In this document: piece after piece, positions 51,832-60,167 of the stretch | Layout of the letters: every line of letters begins with the position of its first letter | Numbering within the stretch: the stretch's first letter is position 1 | NCBI RefSeq assembly: GCF_000599885.1 | Contig: NZ_JFGT01000005.1 | Location: 806,001-870,000, forward strand | DNA from: Pantoea sp. IMH | Lineage (GTDB): Bacteria > Pseudomonadota > Gammaproteobacteria > Enterobacterales > Enterobacteriaceae | Direction of reading: 5' to 3' | Length of the DNA: 64,000 nt | Made by a program: the position numbers and the translations under genes | Notes under the pieces: generated by a model | What the model was told of the DNA's origin: nothing | Database searches by the model: none | Seen by the model: only the letters and a program-made list of their open reading frames with translations

Positions 51832-53352
51832 ATGTCTGAACAACAACCGCAGGGCGCCGACGTCGCACTTGAGCTGAATAATGAACTGAAGGCGCGTCGC
51901 GAAAAGCTGAGCGCGCTGCGTGAAAACGGCGTGGCATTCCCGAATGATTTCCGTCGCGACCGCACTTCTGATCAGCTGCATGCTGAATTCGATGCGAAGG
52001 AAAACGACGAGCTGGAAACGCTGGGCGTCGAAGTGAGCGTGGCGGGGCGTATGATGACCCGCCGTATCATGGGTAAAGCCTCATTTGTCACGCTACAGGA
52101 TATGGGCGGTCGTATTCAGCTCTACGTTTCCCGTGACGATCTGGCAGAAGGCATCTACAACGAGCAGTTTAAAAAGTGGGATCTTGGCGATATCGTCGGG
52201 GCACGCGGCAAGCTGTTTAAAACCAAAACTGGCGAGCTCTCCATTCACTGTAGCGAACTGCGCCTGCTGACTAAAGCGCTGCGCCCGCTGCCGGACAAAT
52301 TCCACGGCCTGGCCGATCAGGAAACCCGTTACCGCCAGCGCTATCTGGATCTGATCGCTAACGAAGAGTCGCGTAACACCTTCAAGATCCGCTCCCAGAT
52401 TATGGCCGGTATCCGCAGCTTCATGGTCGGTCGCGACTTTATGGAAGTGGAAACCCCGATGATGCAGGTGATCCCTGGCGGCGCGTCAGCCCGTCCGTTT
52501 GTCACGCATCATAACGCGCTGGATATCGACATGTATCTGCGCATCGCCCCGGAGCTTTACCTGAAGCGCCTGGTGGTGGGTGGGTTCGATCGCGTATTCG
52601 AGATCAACCGTAACTTCCGTAACGAAGGCATCTCCCCACGCCATAATCCAGAGTTCACAATGATGGAACTCTATATGGCCTATGCGGACTATAAAGATCT
52701 GATCGAACTGACGGAAAGCCTGTTCCGTACGCTGGCTCAGGATATTCTTGGCACCACCGTTGTGCCTTACGGCGAGCAGGAGTTTGATTTCGGCAAACCG
52801 TTTGAAAAACTGACCATGCGGGAAGCCATTCAGAAATATCGCCCGGAAACCAACCTGGCCGATCTGGATGATTTCGAAAAAGCCTGTGGTATTGCACGAT
52901 CGCTGGGCATTAAAATTGAGAAAAGCTGGGGTCTGGGCCGTGTGGTCACTGAGATCTTCGAAGAGACCGCAGAGGCGCATCTGATCCAGCCAACCTTTAT
53001 TACCGAATACCCGGCAGAGGTCTCTCCGCTGGCGCGTCGTAATGACGATAACCCGGAAATTACCGATCGCTTTGAGTTCTTTATCGGTGGGCGTGAAATC
53101 GGTAACGGCTTCTCCGAGCTTAACGATGCGCAAGACCAGGCTGAACGTTTCCAGCAGCAGGTTAACGCGAAAGATGCCGGTGATGACGAGGCGATGTTCT
53201 ATGACGAAGACTACGTCACCGCGCTGGAACACGGCCTGCCGCCAACGGCGGGACTCGGTATCGGCATTGACCGTATGGTGATGTTGTTTACCAACAGTCA
53301 TACCATCCGCGACGTTATCCTCTTCCCGGCGCTGCGTCCGGGCAGCAAGTAA
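51832..53352 (+). CDS. lysS: LysS, lysyl-tRNA synthetase (class II)
   Basis: LysS charges tRNA-Lys. The N-terminal OB fold (residues 65-145, [23 protein letters not shown]) precedes the class II catalytic core: motif 1 near [21 protein letters not shown], motif 2 [20 protein letters not shown], and motif 3 [13 protein letters not shown] near the C-terminus. The length is 506 residues, close to E. coli at 505. A terminator follows 20 bases after the stop. Confidence 0.99.
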   Translation: MSEQQPQGADVALELNNELKARREKLSALRENGVAFPNDFRRDRTSDQLHAEFDAKENDELETLGVEVSVAGRMMTRRIMGKASFVTLQDMGGRIQLYVSRDDLAEGIYNEQFKKWDLGDIVGARGKLFKTKTGELSIHCSELRLLTKALRPLPDKFHGLADQETRYRQRYLDLIANEESRNTFKIRSQIMAGIRSFMVGRDFMEVETPMMQVIPGGASARPFVTHHNALDIDMYLRIAPELYLKRLVVGGFDRVFEINRNFRNEGISPRHNPEFTMMELYMAYADYKDLIELTESLFRTLAQDILGTTVVPYGEQEFDFGKPFEKLTMREAIQKYRPETNLADLDDFEKACGIARSLGIKIEKSWGLGRVVTEIFEETAEAHLIQPTFITEYPAEVSPLARRNDDNPEITDRFEFFIGGREIGNGFSELNDAQDQAERFQQQVNAKDAGDDEAMFYDEDYVTALEHGLPPTAGLGIGIDRMVMLFTNSHTIRDVILFPALRPGSK

Positions 53353-53372
53353 GCCTTAATCAGTGATTCCTT

Positions 53373-53398
53373 AAGGGGCGGAGTAATTCGCCCCTTTT
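53373..53398 (+). terminator. Intrinsic terminator after lysS
   Basis: An eight-base-pair stem AAGGGGCG / CGCCCCTT with an eight-base loop ends in four T residues. It closes the xerD-lysS series. Beyond it the sequence turns AT-rich. Confidence 0.8.
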
Positions 53399-53605
53399 GA
53401 AGCAGTCTGAAATGAAGCTTGAGCGTTAAAAAAACCATTAATTCATTACCTGATATCCAGCAACTCGCCTGGCTTCCCTTTTATATTGATAACTTTGTTG
53501 ATCAGTTAGCCTATATTTTCCAGGCGGATTGCCGTCGCACGGAAGAAATAAACTGATAGCTGTTTTTTCTGTCATAAAACATCAACGCCTTTAGGACTTT
53601 TTCTG

Positions 53606-54301
53606 TTAAGAGACGGGTTTAACCAGCTGAAGTTCTATACCGAGACGCACAGCATGCCTTGAATTAGTCACACCCAACTTTTTGACTATGTTTGCCATGT
53701 GAAATTTCACAGTCGTTGTTTTTATTCCCAGAATCATTCCGGTTTCGGCATAGGTTTTTCCTACGCTGGCCCAATAAAGAATTTCGTTCTCACGAGTAGT
53801 CAAAATATCTTCATTGATGGGTTGATATTCATTTCTATATAAAGAGGTGAGTGCTAAATATTTTTCATGTACCGAGGCGAGTAAGAAATCTAATGTGCCT
53901 TTATTCTGATTAATAGCCCGTTCCGTTGCTTCTCTTTTTGTGGGGTCAATAAGTATGCTCAGGGTTACAAGATTTTTTTTGTAATCGTGTAGCACAAAAG
54001 TGTAGCCACTAAGGATGCTGTAAATCTTAGCATTTTCAAAAATAGTTGAGGGAGATATTTGTTCGCCCCAGCAAAATGGCGTCAGCCGGTTCAGAGCGGT
54101 AATGACAACAGGGTCAGTAAACTGGAGGTTATTATCCTGATAATATTTCACCCATCCCGAGGGGTAATTTGTTGCATAAGCGGAAATCGACATATTGCTT
54201 TTTGAGAGGACAACATAAGCCCAGATAAAATCACCTAACTCCTTTAGCTCGCATTCAAGGATGTTTTTAATGACGCCATTGATATAAAAGTCATATTCCA
54301 T
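53606..54301 (-). CDS. LuxR-family acyl-homoserine lactone receptor, solo
   Basis: A 231-residue protein of the EsaR/ExpR/YenR group. The autoinducer-binding residues of the family are in place: Trp50, Tyr54, Asp63, Pro64 and Trp78 (SGWVKYYQDNNLQFTDP and PFCWGE). The GerE helix-turn-helix at residues about 165-225 contains LTTRENEILYWASVGKTYAETG and TTTVKFHMANIVKKLGV. No luxI-type synthase gene is in the window, so it is a solo here, responding to signals made elsewhere in the genome or by other bacteria. Proteins of this group often act as repressors released by AHL. It is convergent with lysS and in AT-rich surroundings. Confidence 0.92.
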   Translation of the reverse strand: MEYDFYINGVIKNILECELKELGDFIWAYVVLSKSNMSISAYATNYPSGWVKYYQDNNLQFTDPVVITALNRLTPFCWGEQISPSTIFENAKIYSILSGYTFVLHDYKKNLVTLSILIDPTKREATERAINQNKGTLDFLLASVHEKYLALTSLYRNEYQPINEDILTTRENEILYWASVGKTYAETGMILGIKTTTVKFHMANIVKKLGVTNSRHAVRLGIELQLVKPVS

Positions 54302-55027
54302 AAAAGCATATTTCCCTGTAAGTTAGTGTATTCAGCAGCGAGGTGGCAAGACAGACTATGATAAATATCTGGTTGGTTGTTAATCTACGGAGCCTGACGG
54401 TTACCAAAAATAAACAGGCAGCTATCTTAAGCTATAAAAAGTGCCGTTTAAAACGATTGTCTGCAACTTATTGATAAATTTAATATTTATTATATCGTAG
54501 ACCGCTATTAGTCAGATTTTTTACTGAGGCTAGTGCGAATAAGGTTACTGACAGGTTTTAAGCTACGCTGAATTGTTCTAACAGGAAATGAGCATTGCTG
54601 CATCGGGAATCGAAGGTTGATAAAGCATAAGATGATGAAGCGCGAATGTGCTGTAATGAGAAGGTTATTTCCATTTCCAGCATCGCTTTATATCGCGCTT
54701 AAGGCAGATAAAAAATGACAGGAATTTATGAAATATTCCTGATTTTCAGTGGCTTAATCCTGTCCGATAAGCATAACGATACGCTTACAAAGCAGCATCT
54801 GAAATATTTATACCCCCGCCTTCTGACATGTTTTTAACTGCTTCTGACTTGTTGTAACCGTCATGCACAACCTGTATACCGGAGAACAAAACATTTGCCT
54901 CAACTTCCAGTATCACAGTTATGCCTACCACAAATCCGTAAAGCGTCTTAATTCATGACAAAGATGATGTACCTCCGTTAAGGTGGTCTGGTGCTGCATA
55001 CCGCAGCTTCAGCCATTAAGGAAGGTT
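54302..55027. other. Gene-free AT-rich region between luxR and the cupin gene
   Basis: About 725 bases with no gene I can support, containing the luxR promoter on the left. A perfect lux-type half-site ACCTGT occurs near 54890 but its second half is missing. The remainder is rich in A/T tracts. Confidence 0.5.
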
Positions 55028-55537
55028 ATGAACGCATCCCACCGTCCGGACTGTATCCGTCACTGGAAAGAGCTGGAAGAACCTGATAATACGCACTACC
55101 CGGGCAGCGATGAACTGATGGCGATTGGCTCGCCGCTGGCGCGTTCGCTGGGGCTGACCCGGCTGGGTATACATCATATCCGCCTGCTGCCTGGCCGCCG
55201 TATGTCCTATCCTCATGCTGAAAGCGCCGAAGAAGAGTTCGTCTATGTGCTGGAAGGCGCTCCGGATGCGTGGATAAACGGTGAAATTTATTCTCTCAAA
55301 CCTGGTGATGCCGTGGGCTTTCCCGCCGGTACTGGCCTTTGTCATACGTTTATCAATAACAGCAGTGAAGAAGCCCAGTTTATGGTGGTGGGAGAAGCGA
55401 ATAAAGCGGAAAACCTGATTCATTATCCCCTTAATCCCGTTCATGAAGCCACGCGAGAAGACCGCTGGGTGAATCCACCCGAACAGCAGTTTGGCGCGCA
55501 TAACGGCCTGCCGGATAAAGTAAACCGTGACGACTGA
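55028..55537 (+). CDS. Cupin-domain protein
   Basis: A 169-residue protein with one cupin barrel. Motif 1 is represented by YPHAESAEEEFVYVLEGAPDAWING and motif 2 by PAGTGLCHTFINNS; His and Glu residues that could bind a metal are in these stretches. The ATG at 55028 has AAGGAAGG upstream. It lacks a signal peptide. It lies 30 bases before ygeA on the same strand and is probably co-transcribed. The reaction is unknown; the neighbour suggests amino-acid or dicarboxylate chemistry, but this is only positional. Confidence 0.82.
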   Translation: MNASHRPDCIRHWKELEEPDNTHYPGSDELMAIGSPLARSLGLTRLGIHHIRLLPGRRMSYPHAESAEEEFVYVLEGAPDAWINGEIYSLKPGDAVGFPAGTGLCHTFINNSSEEAQFMVVGEANKAENLIHYPLNPVHEATREDRWVNPPEQQFGAHNGLPDKVNRDD

Positions 55538-55567
55538 CAAATCACAAAGCGCAGAAAGGAGACAGAG

Positions 55568-56260
55568 ATGAAAACTTTGGGACTGATTGGCGGCATGAGC
55601 TGGGCATCCACCGTGCCATATTATCAATTGATTAATCAGGGCATCAGCCAGCAATTAGGTGGGCTACACTCGGCAAAGCTGGTGCTCTGGAGCGTAGATT
55701 TTCACGAGATTGAGGCCTGCCAGTCATCTGGCGACTGGGAAAAAGCGGGACAGCTGCTGGCTGACGCCGCGCTGGCGTTAAAGCGGGCTGGCGCGGAGGG
55801 CATTCTTCTCTGTACCAATACCATGCATAAGGTCGCCGATCCGATCGTTGAGCAGAGCGGTCTGCCGTTTCTGCATATTGCTGACGGCACCGCAAAGGCG
55901 ATCCTGGAACAAAAAATGTCTCGCGTGGCGCTGCTGGGCACGCGTTATACCATGGAACAGGACTTTTATCGCGGCAGGCTGGCAAAGCAATTTGGTATTG
56001 AAACCCTGGTGCCGGAGGAGGCAAATCGTAATGAAATTAACCGCATTATTTTTGAGGAGCTATGTCAGGGAAAATTCACCGCCGGGGCAAAAGCCTGCTA
56101 CCAGAATATCATTGAAGGTCTGGTTGCACAGGGAGCTGAAGGGGTGATTTTTGGCTGCACGGAAATTGGCTTGCTGCTGAATAAGGAAGATTGCCCGGTT
56201 CCGGTCTTTGATACCACAGCGATTCATGCCTCAATGGCCGTTACGTTTATGCTGGAGTAA
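55568..56260 (+). CDS. ygeA: YgeA, aspartate/glutamate racemase family
   Basis: A PLP-independent racemase of 230 residues closely matching E. coli YgeA, which racemises several amino acids including homoserine. The two catalytic cysteine sites are LLCTNTMHK near residue 82 and IFGCTEIG near residue 198. The N-terminal [19 protein letters not shown] is diagnostic. AAGGAGACAG precedes the ATG. It follows the cupin gene as a two-gene unit. In E. coli the gene is elsewhere and not paired with a cupin. Confidence 0.93.
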   Translation: MKTLGLIGGMSWASTVPYYQLINQGISQQLGGLHSAKLVLWSVDFHEIEACQSSGDWEKAGQLLADAALALKRAGAEGILLCTNTMHKVADPIVEQSGLPFLHIADGTAKAILEQKMSRVALLGTRYTMEQDFYRGRLAKQFGIETLVPEEANRNEINRIIFEELCQGKFTAGAKACYQNIIEGLVAQGAEGVIFGCTEIGLLLNKEDCPVPVFDTTAIHASMAVTFMLE

Positions 56261-56999
56261 TACCAGGAGTCGGCCAGCGTACATCAGCAGGCCGGCCTGT
56301 ATCGTCTGGTTATGCCAATTCACCAGTTTTATAAAAGGTAACTGGTATGTTATACGTGGTTTAGTATAGTAAAAAAGGCGCACGGTATTAAAGTAATAAA
56401 ATAGATTTTTAAATGTTTTATATATTTATAATGAAATTTAATCTCCTGGATAGATGACTGATTATCAATAGAGTAATGAGTTAGGGAGGGTAAATGTAAT
56501 CGCTGCATTATTTATTATTGGTACCTGCAGTTATACTTTCTCATTTTAGTGCTCCGGCCTTCTGTTTTTGGTATGTTTGTTATTTTATTGTTAGCGTTGG
56601 CGGGGGCTTTCGGTTAAATCTTACAGCCTATTTTAGGCAGAGCGACGGATGCTCCGCATAACGCCTGAAAAGTTAGTGTCAAATAGGAATGGGGTGGCGC
56701 TTATTTGTTATGTTTGTTTTTTTAGATAGTTAAAATTCAGCGCTTTCACTCCGGTTTAGTTCAGTGTCCACTTAAGAAATCCTTTATCCCACAGGAAGAG
56801 GGGGTGGCTACCCAATGATAAACGTAACCTAAACAACAAGGTAGGTGTGCTTATCTGGTTATGAATGTTAAAAGTAAGGATATCGTATATTTATGTTGAA
56901 AAAAATCCATGTGATATATAGGATTGCCGTTTGAGATGATTCAAAATGTCCACATAATCAGTATTTCAATAATAAAAAGCATTTGAAGGGACTCTTTAA
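56261..56999. other. Gene-free AT-rich region before the small LuxR-like regulator
   Basis: About 740 bases without a supported gene. It is AT-rich with long A/T runs around 56370-56450 and 56680-56740, typical of H-NS-bound DNA. It must contain the promoter of the gene at 57000. Confidence 0.5.
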
Positions 57000-57560
57000 A
57001 TGAATAAGGAACTATTTATTCTTAGTAATAATCAGATGTTGCTCGGTGGCGCCCAGCGACTCGCTGATCATATGATGTTAGGGAAAAATGCTACTGTAAC
57101 AGTAAAGCGTGTTACCCTCATGGAGCTTATGAAAATTGATGCTAACTATAAATTCCACAAAAGATATAGCATCGCTATCGTACCTGATCATATTTATGAG
57201 GCCTTACATATTTTTTCTGGCCTGGAAAATATTAAGCTGATTCCCAGCAATATTAGCCTGTTGACTTTTTCAACATTACTTAGCGAATTGATGGTTTCTG
57301 CTTCCTTAACCCGATTGAAGAAAAAAAAGAAGAGTCTTTTTCTTACGGCAAAGGAAAGAAGGTACTGTTACCTGGTATTCAAAGGTGTATCTAATAAAAA
57401 AATCGCCTGTAACTTTCAGTGTACAGAGAAAAATATCAGTTATTTAAAGCGTAAAATTATGATGAAATGGAATTGTAAAAATAACGTGGAGTTTTTTAAA
57501 CTTATTAATTATTTTTATTGTGGGGATTTGGACGGTAATGGTTCGCATGATTTTTTCTGA
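57000..57560 (+). CDS. Small LuxR/RcsA-type transcriptional regulator
   Basis: A 186-residue protein with a C-terminal GerE-type helix-turn-helix (LTAKERRYCYLVFKGVSNKK and IACNFQCTEKNISYLKRKIM, residues 115-160). The N-terminal half is not an AHL-binding domain and lacks a clear phosphoacceptor aspartate, as in RcsA-, FimW- or BglJ-like accessory regulators. AAGGGA precedes the ATG. A run of eight A within AAGAAAAAAAAGAAG encodes the Lys-rich linker and could allow slippage. It lies upstream of the fimbrial operon on the same strand, so regulation of fimbriae is a reasonable guess. Confidence 0.8.
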   Translation: MNKELFILSNNQMLLGGAQRLADHMMLGKNATVTVKRVTLMELMKIDANYKFHKRYSIAIVPDHIYEALHIFSGLENIKLIPSNISLLTFSTLLSELMVSASLTRLKKKKKSLFLTAKERRYCYLVFKGVSNKKIACNFQCTEKNISYLKRKIMMKWNCKNNVEFFKLINYFYCGDLDGNGSHDFF

Positions 57561-58993
57561 CTGAGCTAAAGGGTTTTTTAGCCTGAATATTATTTCCAGA
57601 GTCGGTTGAATTCATGACGTTTATCATGATGAAAAATGACGGTGGCATCATGAGATCTAAAGTAAAAGACTTCTTTACAGTTGAAGTCTACCACTGTTAG
57701 CAAACTGGTTATCGATAAATTAACCTTTCTTATTTAGCGCTGTTTATAATTAATAAAATACTATTTTCTTTTGCCCGAGAAGTGCGCTTTTAGCAAAAAA
57801 GCGCACTTCGCTTGTATTATCAATGGGCCGAATGGAAAAAACTCAGTGCCGCATGCCAGACAGCATCGCAATTATCTCTCATTATTACACCAAAAAAAAA
57901 CGCTATTTGCGTTTAATTAACAATGCATTTTTTCACACGCAATCTGAACGTAAAAGAGGCTTTTAACGAAAGATGCCTTGCACATCTTTAGAAGATAATA
58001 ACCCTGAGTACAGGTTTAGTTGACATTTCGGCCTTTGTAGCATCCTCATGCTCAACGGGTTTACACATTGAGGCGATGATGATCTAAAATCATTCCTGAT
58101 TGGTATTAAGTCAGCTTTGAACCACAGAAAATTCCGCAGTGTCAGCCTTGATTAGAAATGATGTAGAGTTCTTTTCTGATAATATCCTGCTATGCCTGAG
58201 TAGGGTGACCAGACTCCTCATCTGTCAAAATATTCCCCATATACTCAAGTCATGGGCAGCACTCTTTCTGAGCAATCAAATCAGGCATAATTACCCTATA
58301 TAAGATAAACCCGTCATCCATTTTTAACATTCATCCTGTGGGATGCATCATTATGATGCACTGCATTTCATTAATTTTTGGGGAAAATATACTGTCTGAA
58401 CTGATTGTTTTTTGAGCATCGCTTTCATTTTTACCTACTATAGGTTTTAAAGAAGGGGGGGTATCTCATGCTGAGTATTTTTTATTGCTTAATGAATGAT
58501 TTGTTAAAATTATACAAAAAGTCAAAGTAAGGAATTATTATGGGTGTATTTTTGTCATGTTTAATGTTCTTTTTTCAGCGTTTTTAAAATATGCGGTTTC
58601 CTGTTGCTTTTCTGAATTAAGATAATTCACCATAAAACGTGAAGTAGCAAAAAAAAGGACACTTTTCAGGGCGAAAAGTCTGAAACGGCCTGATGAGGTT
58701 ACTTAAATGGTTTTTTTGTAAGTTATTGTGTGGGTTGTGTTTTTTGATTTGTTTTTTTAATGCGACTTGTTTTGCTGGCTGGCATGTTTTTTATTTGGAT
58801 TAATCCTATGTATTCCCGCATTCCCTTTATTTCTGTGTGTATGTATAAATAGCGCCGTGGAAAGTTGGGTAAGGAAGTTCATTTCCTGTCATATAACCAG
58901 CCACAAGATAAACAAACTGGCACCACTCGAATGCATGGAACAGTTTCGTTTATTCAATGAAACGTAATTAATCTACTTTAAGGATGATGTGAA
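57561..58993. other. 1.4-kb gene-free regulatory region upstream of the fimbrial operon
   Basis: There is no supported gene over 1,430 bases. AT content is high, with many A and T tracts. Notable are a perfect 13-base-pair hairpin at 57779-57809 and a short stem ACTTTTC / GAAAAGT at 58661-58679. A 66-codon frame at 58767-58967 has a hydrophobic start but no ribosome-binding site and is not called. In Proteus mrp the equivalent place holds an invertible promoter and the mrpI recombinase; neither a recombinase gene nor convincing long inverted repeats were found here. Confidence 0.55.
57779..57809. terminator. Perfect 13-bp hairpin after the LuxR-like regulator
   Basis: GAAGTGCGCTTTT and AAAAGCGCACTTC pair fully around a five-base loop, 220 bases after the regulator stop. 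The U-rich end of the left arm and A-rich right arm resemble a terminator of either strand, but no T run follows outside the stem. Confidence 0.5.
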
Positions 58994-59539
58994 ATGAAAA
59001 AGCTTCAGTTAGCTATGGCTCTGGGTATGGTTCTGGCAAGCGGCAGCGTGTTTGCAGCAGATCAGGGTCACGGTACTGTTAAATTCACAGGAGAAATTAT
59101 CGAAGCACCTTGCTCTATTACTGCTGATACCGTTGAGCAGACTATTGACCTCGGTCAGGTTGCCAGCTCAACATTAAAAGGTGGCAACAAATCTGCGCCA
59201 AGAACTTTCAGCATCAAGCTGCAGGACTGTGATGTGACTGGTCTGACTGATAAAACAGTTACTGCGACTTTTACTGGTAAAGTAGCGAGTTTCGATACAA
59301 CTTCTTCCCTGCTGGCTCTGAGTGGTTCTGCGGCAGGTGCAGGTATCGCAATCACCGATAACAACGATGCTGTGATTAAACTGGGCACGCCTAGCACTGC
59401 TTATAACTTTACTGCCGACTCTACTGAAGCTGAGCTGCTGTATGCTGCTTACCTGCAGGGCGCAACCGATAACACCGCTAACCCAATCGTACCTGGTGAA
59501 TTCACCAGCGTAGCCAACTTTACCCTGGCTTACGAATAA
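58994..59539 (+). CDS. Major fimbrial subunit, MrpA/FimA-like
   Basis: A 181-residue pilin with a signal peptide (MKKLQLAMALGMVLASGSVF, cleavage after AFA/VFAA near residue 21). The mature start ADQGHGTVKFTGEIIEAPCSI closely resembles MrpA of Proteus. The pilin disulfide is Cys40 and Cys79. The C-terminal donor-strand-receiving region ends FTSVANFTLAYE with the penultimate Tyr typical of chaperone binding. AAGGATGATG precedes the ATG. It is the first gene of the fimbrial operon and is followed by a hairpin that probably raises its level over the later genes. Confidence 0.93.
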   Translation: MKKLQLAMALGMVLASGSVFAADQGHGTVKFTGEIIEAPCSITADTVEQTIDLGQVASSTLKGGNKSAPRTFSIKLQDCDVTGLTDKTVTATFTGKVASFDTTSSLLALSGSAAGAGIAITDNNDAVIKLGTPSTAYNFTADSTEAELLYAAYLQGATDNTANPIVPGEFTSVANFTLAYE

Positions 59540-59551
59540 TAATCTTATTGT

Positions 59552-59582
59552 AATAAACAGGCGTATTAACGCCTGTTTATTT
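59552..59582 (+). terminator. Attenuating hairpin after the major pilin gene
   Basis: A 13-base-pair stem AATAAACAGGCGT / ACGCCTGTTTATT with an ATTA loop lies 13 bases after the pilin stop. Few T residues follow, fitting partial termination that sets pilin excess over minor subunits. Confidence 0.7.
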
Positions 59583-59621
59583 CTAAAAAGCCAGCGAGTT
59601 TTAAAAAACAGAAAGCACCGG

Positions 59622-60167
59622 GTGTCGATTAATATGAGAATAGTTATTATCTCTATAATTCCCCTGGCTGTGCTGAGCCAGGTTGCGTTCGCCAGTGCTG
59701 CCGGACAAGGACATGGTAAAGTCCGTGTACAAGGCTCAATAATAGAAACCCCTTGTGCTATTGCGGCTGAAAGTCGCGATCAAAGTATCGATCTATCGAC
59801 CATTCCATTAAGTACTTTAAGTAGTGAGGGAATGGGTCCAGCGAAACCATTCACCATCAAACTCCTTGGCTGCTCCCCGGAATCTTCTCTGAAAAGAAGT
59901 GCCGATTGGTCGAAGTTTTCAATCACGTTCGACGGTGCAAGTGCCCAGGAGAATCTGTTTAGCGTAACGGGAGAGGCCAGTGGCTTTGGCATTCAGCTAA
60001 CGGACAGCGCAGGCAACATTGCGGTGCCAGGCAAAGCAATGCCTCAATATGCCATTACGCCAGACAGCATGAGCCTGAATTATAATTTACGATTAATGGC
60101 GAATCAGCAAAGGATGCGGGCTGGGGATTACCAGAGTACCATTCGTTTCAAAATGGATTATTACTGA
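59622..60167 (+). CDS. Minor fimbrial subunit, MrpB-like
   Basis: A second pilin-domain protein of about 181 residues with a signal peptide ending near FASA. The mature start AAGQGHGKVRVQGSIIETPC parallels the major pilin, with a disulfide between TPCAI and LGCSP. In the mrp operon the protein at this position terminates or anchors the fibre; the role here is by analogy. The start is either GTG at 59622 or ATG at 59634; neither has a strong ribosome-binding site. The stop overlaps the usher ATG by one base (TGATG), so the two genes are coupled. Confidence 0.85.
   Translation: MSINMRIVIISIIPLAVLSQVAFASAAGQGHGKVRVQGSIIETPCAIAAESRDQSIDLSTIPLSTLSSEGMGPAKPFTIKLLGCSPESSLKRSADWSKFSITFDGASAQENLFSVTGEASGFGIQLTDSAGNIAVPGKAMPQYAITPDSMSLNYNLRLMANQQRMRAGDYQSTIRFKMDYY

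Noticed and set aside
54885-54910. lux-box near the ACCTGT half-site
   Set aside because: Only one half-site matches; the paired half at the right spacing is absent.
58767-58967. 66-codon frame with a hydrophobic start upstream of the major pilin
   Set aside because: It has no ribosome-binding site and no recognisable family, and it lies in AT-rich DNA where such frames arise by chance.
57561-58993. fimS/mrp-type invertible promoter
   Set aside because: I found no recombinase gene and no convincing pair of long inverted repeats; short hairpins alone do not support it.
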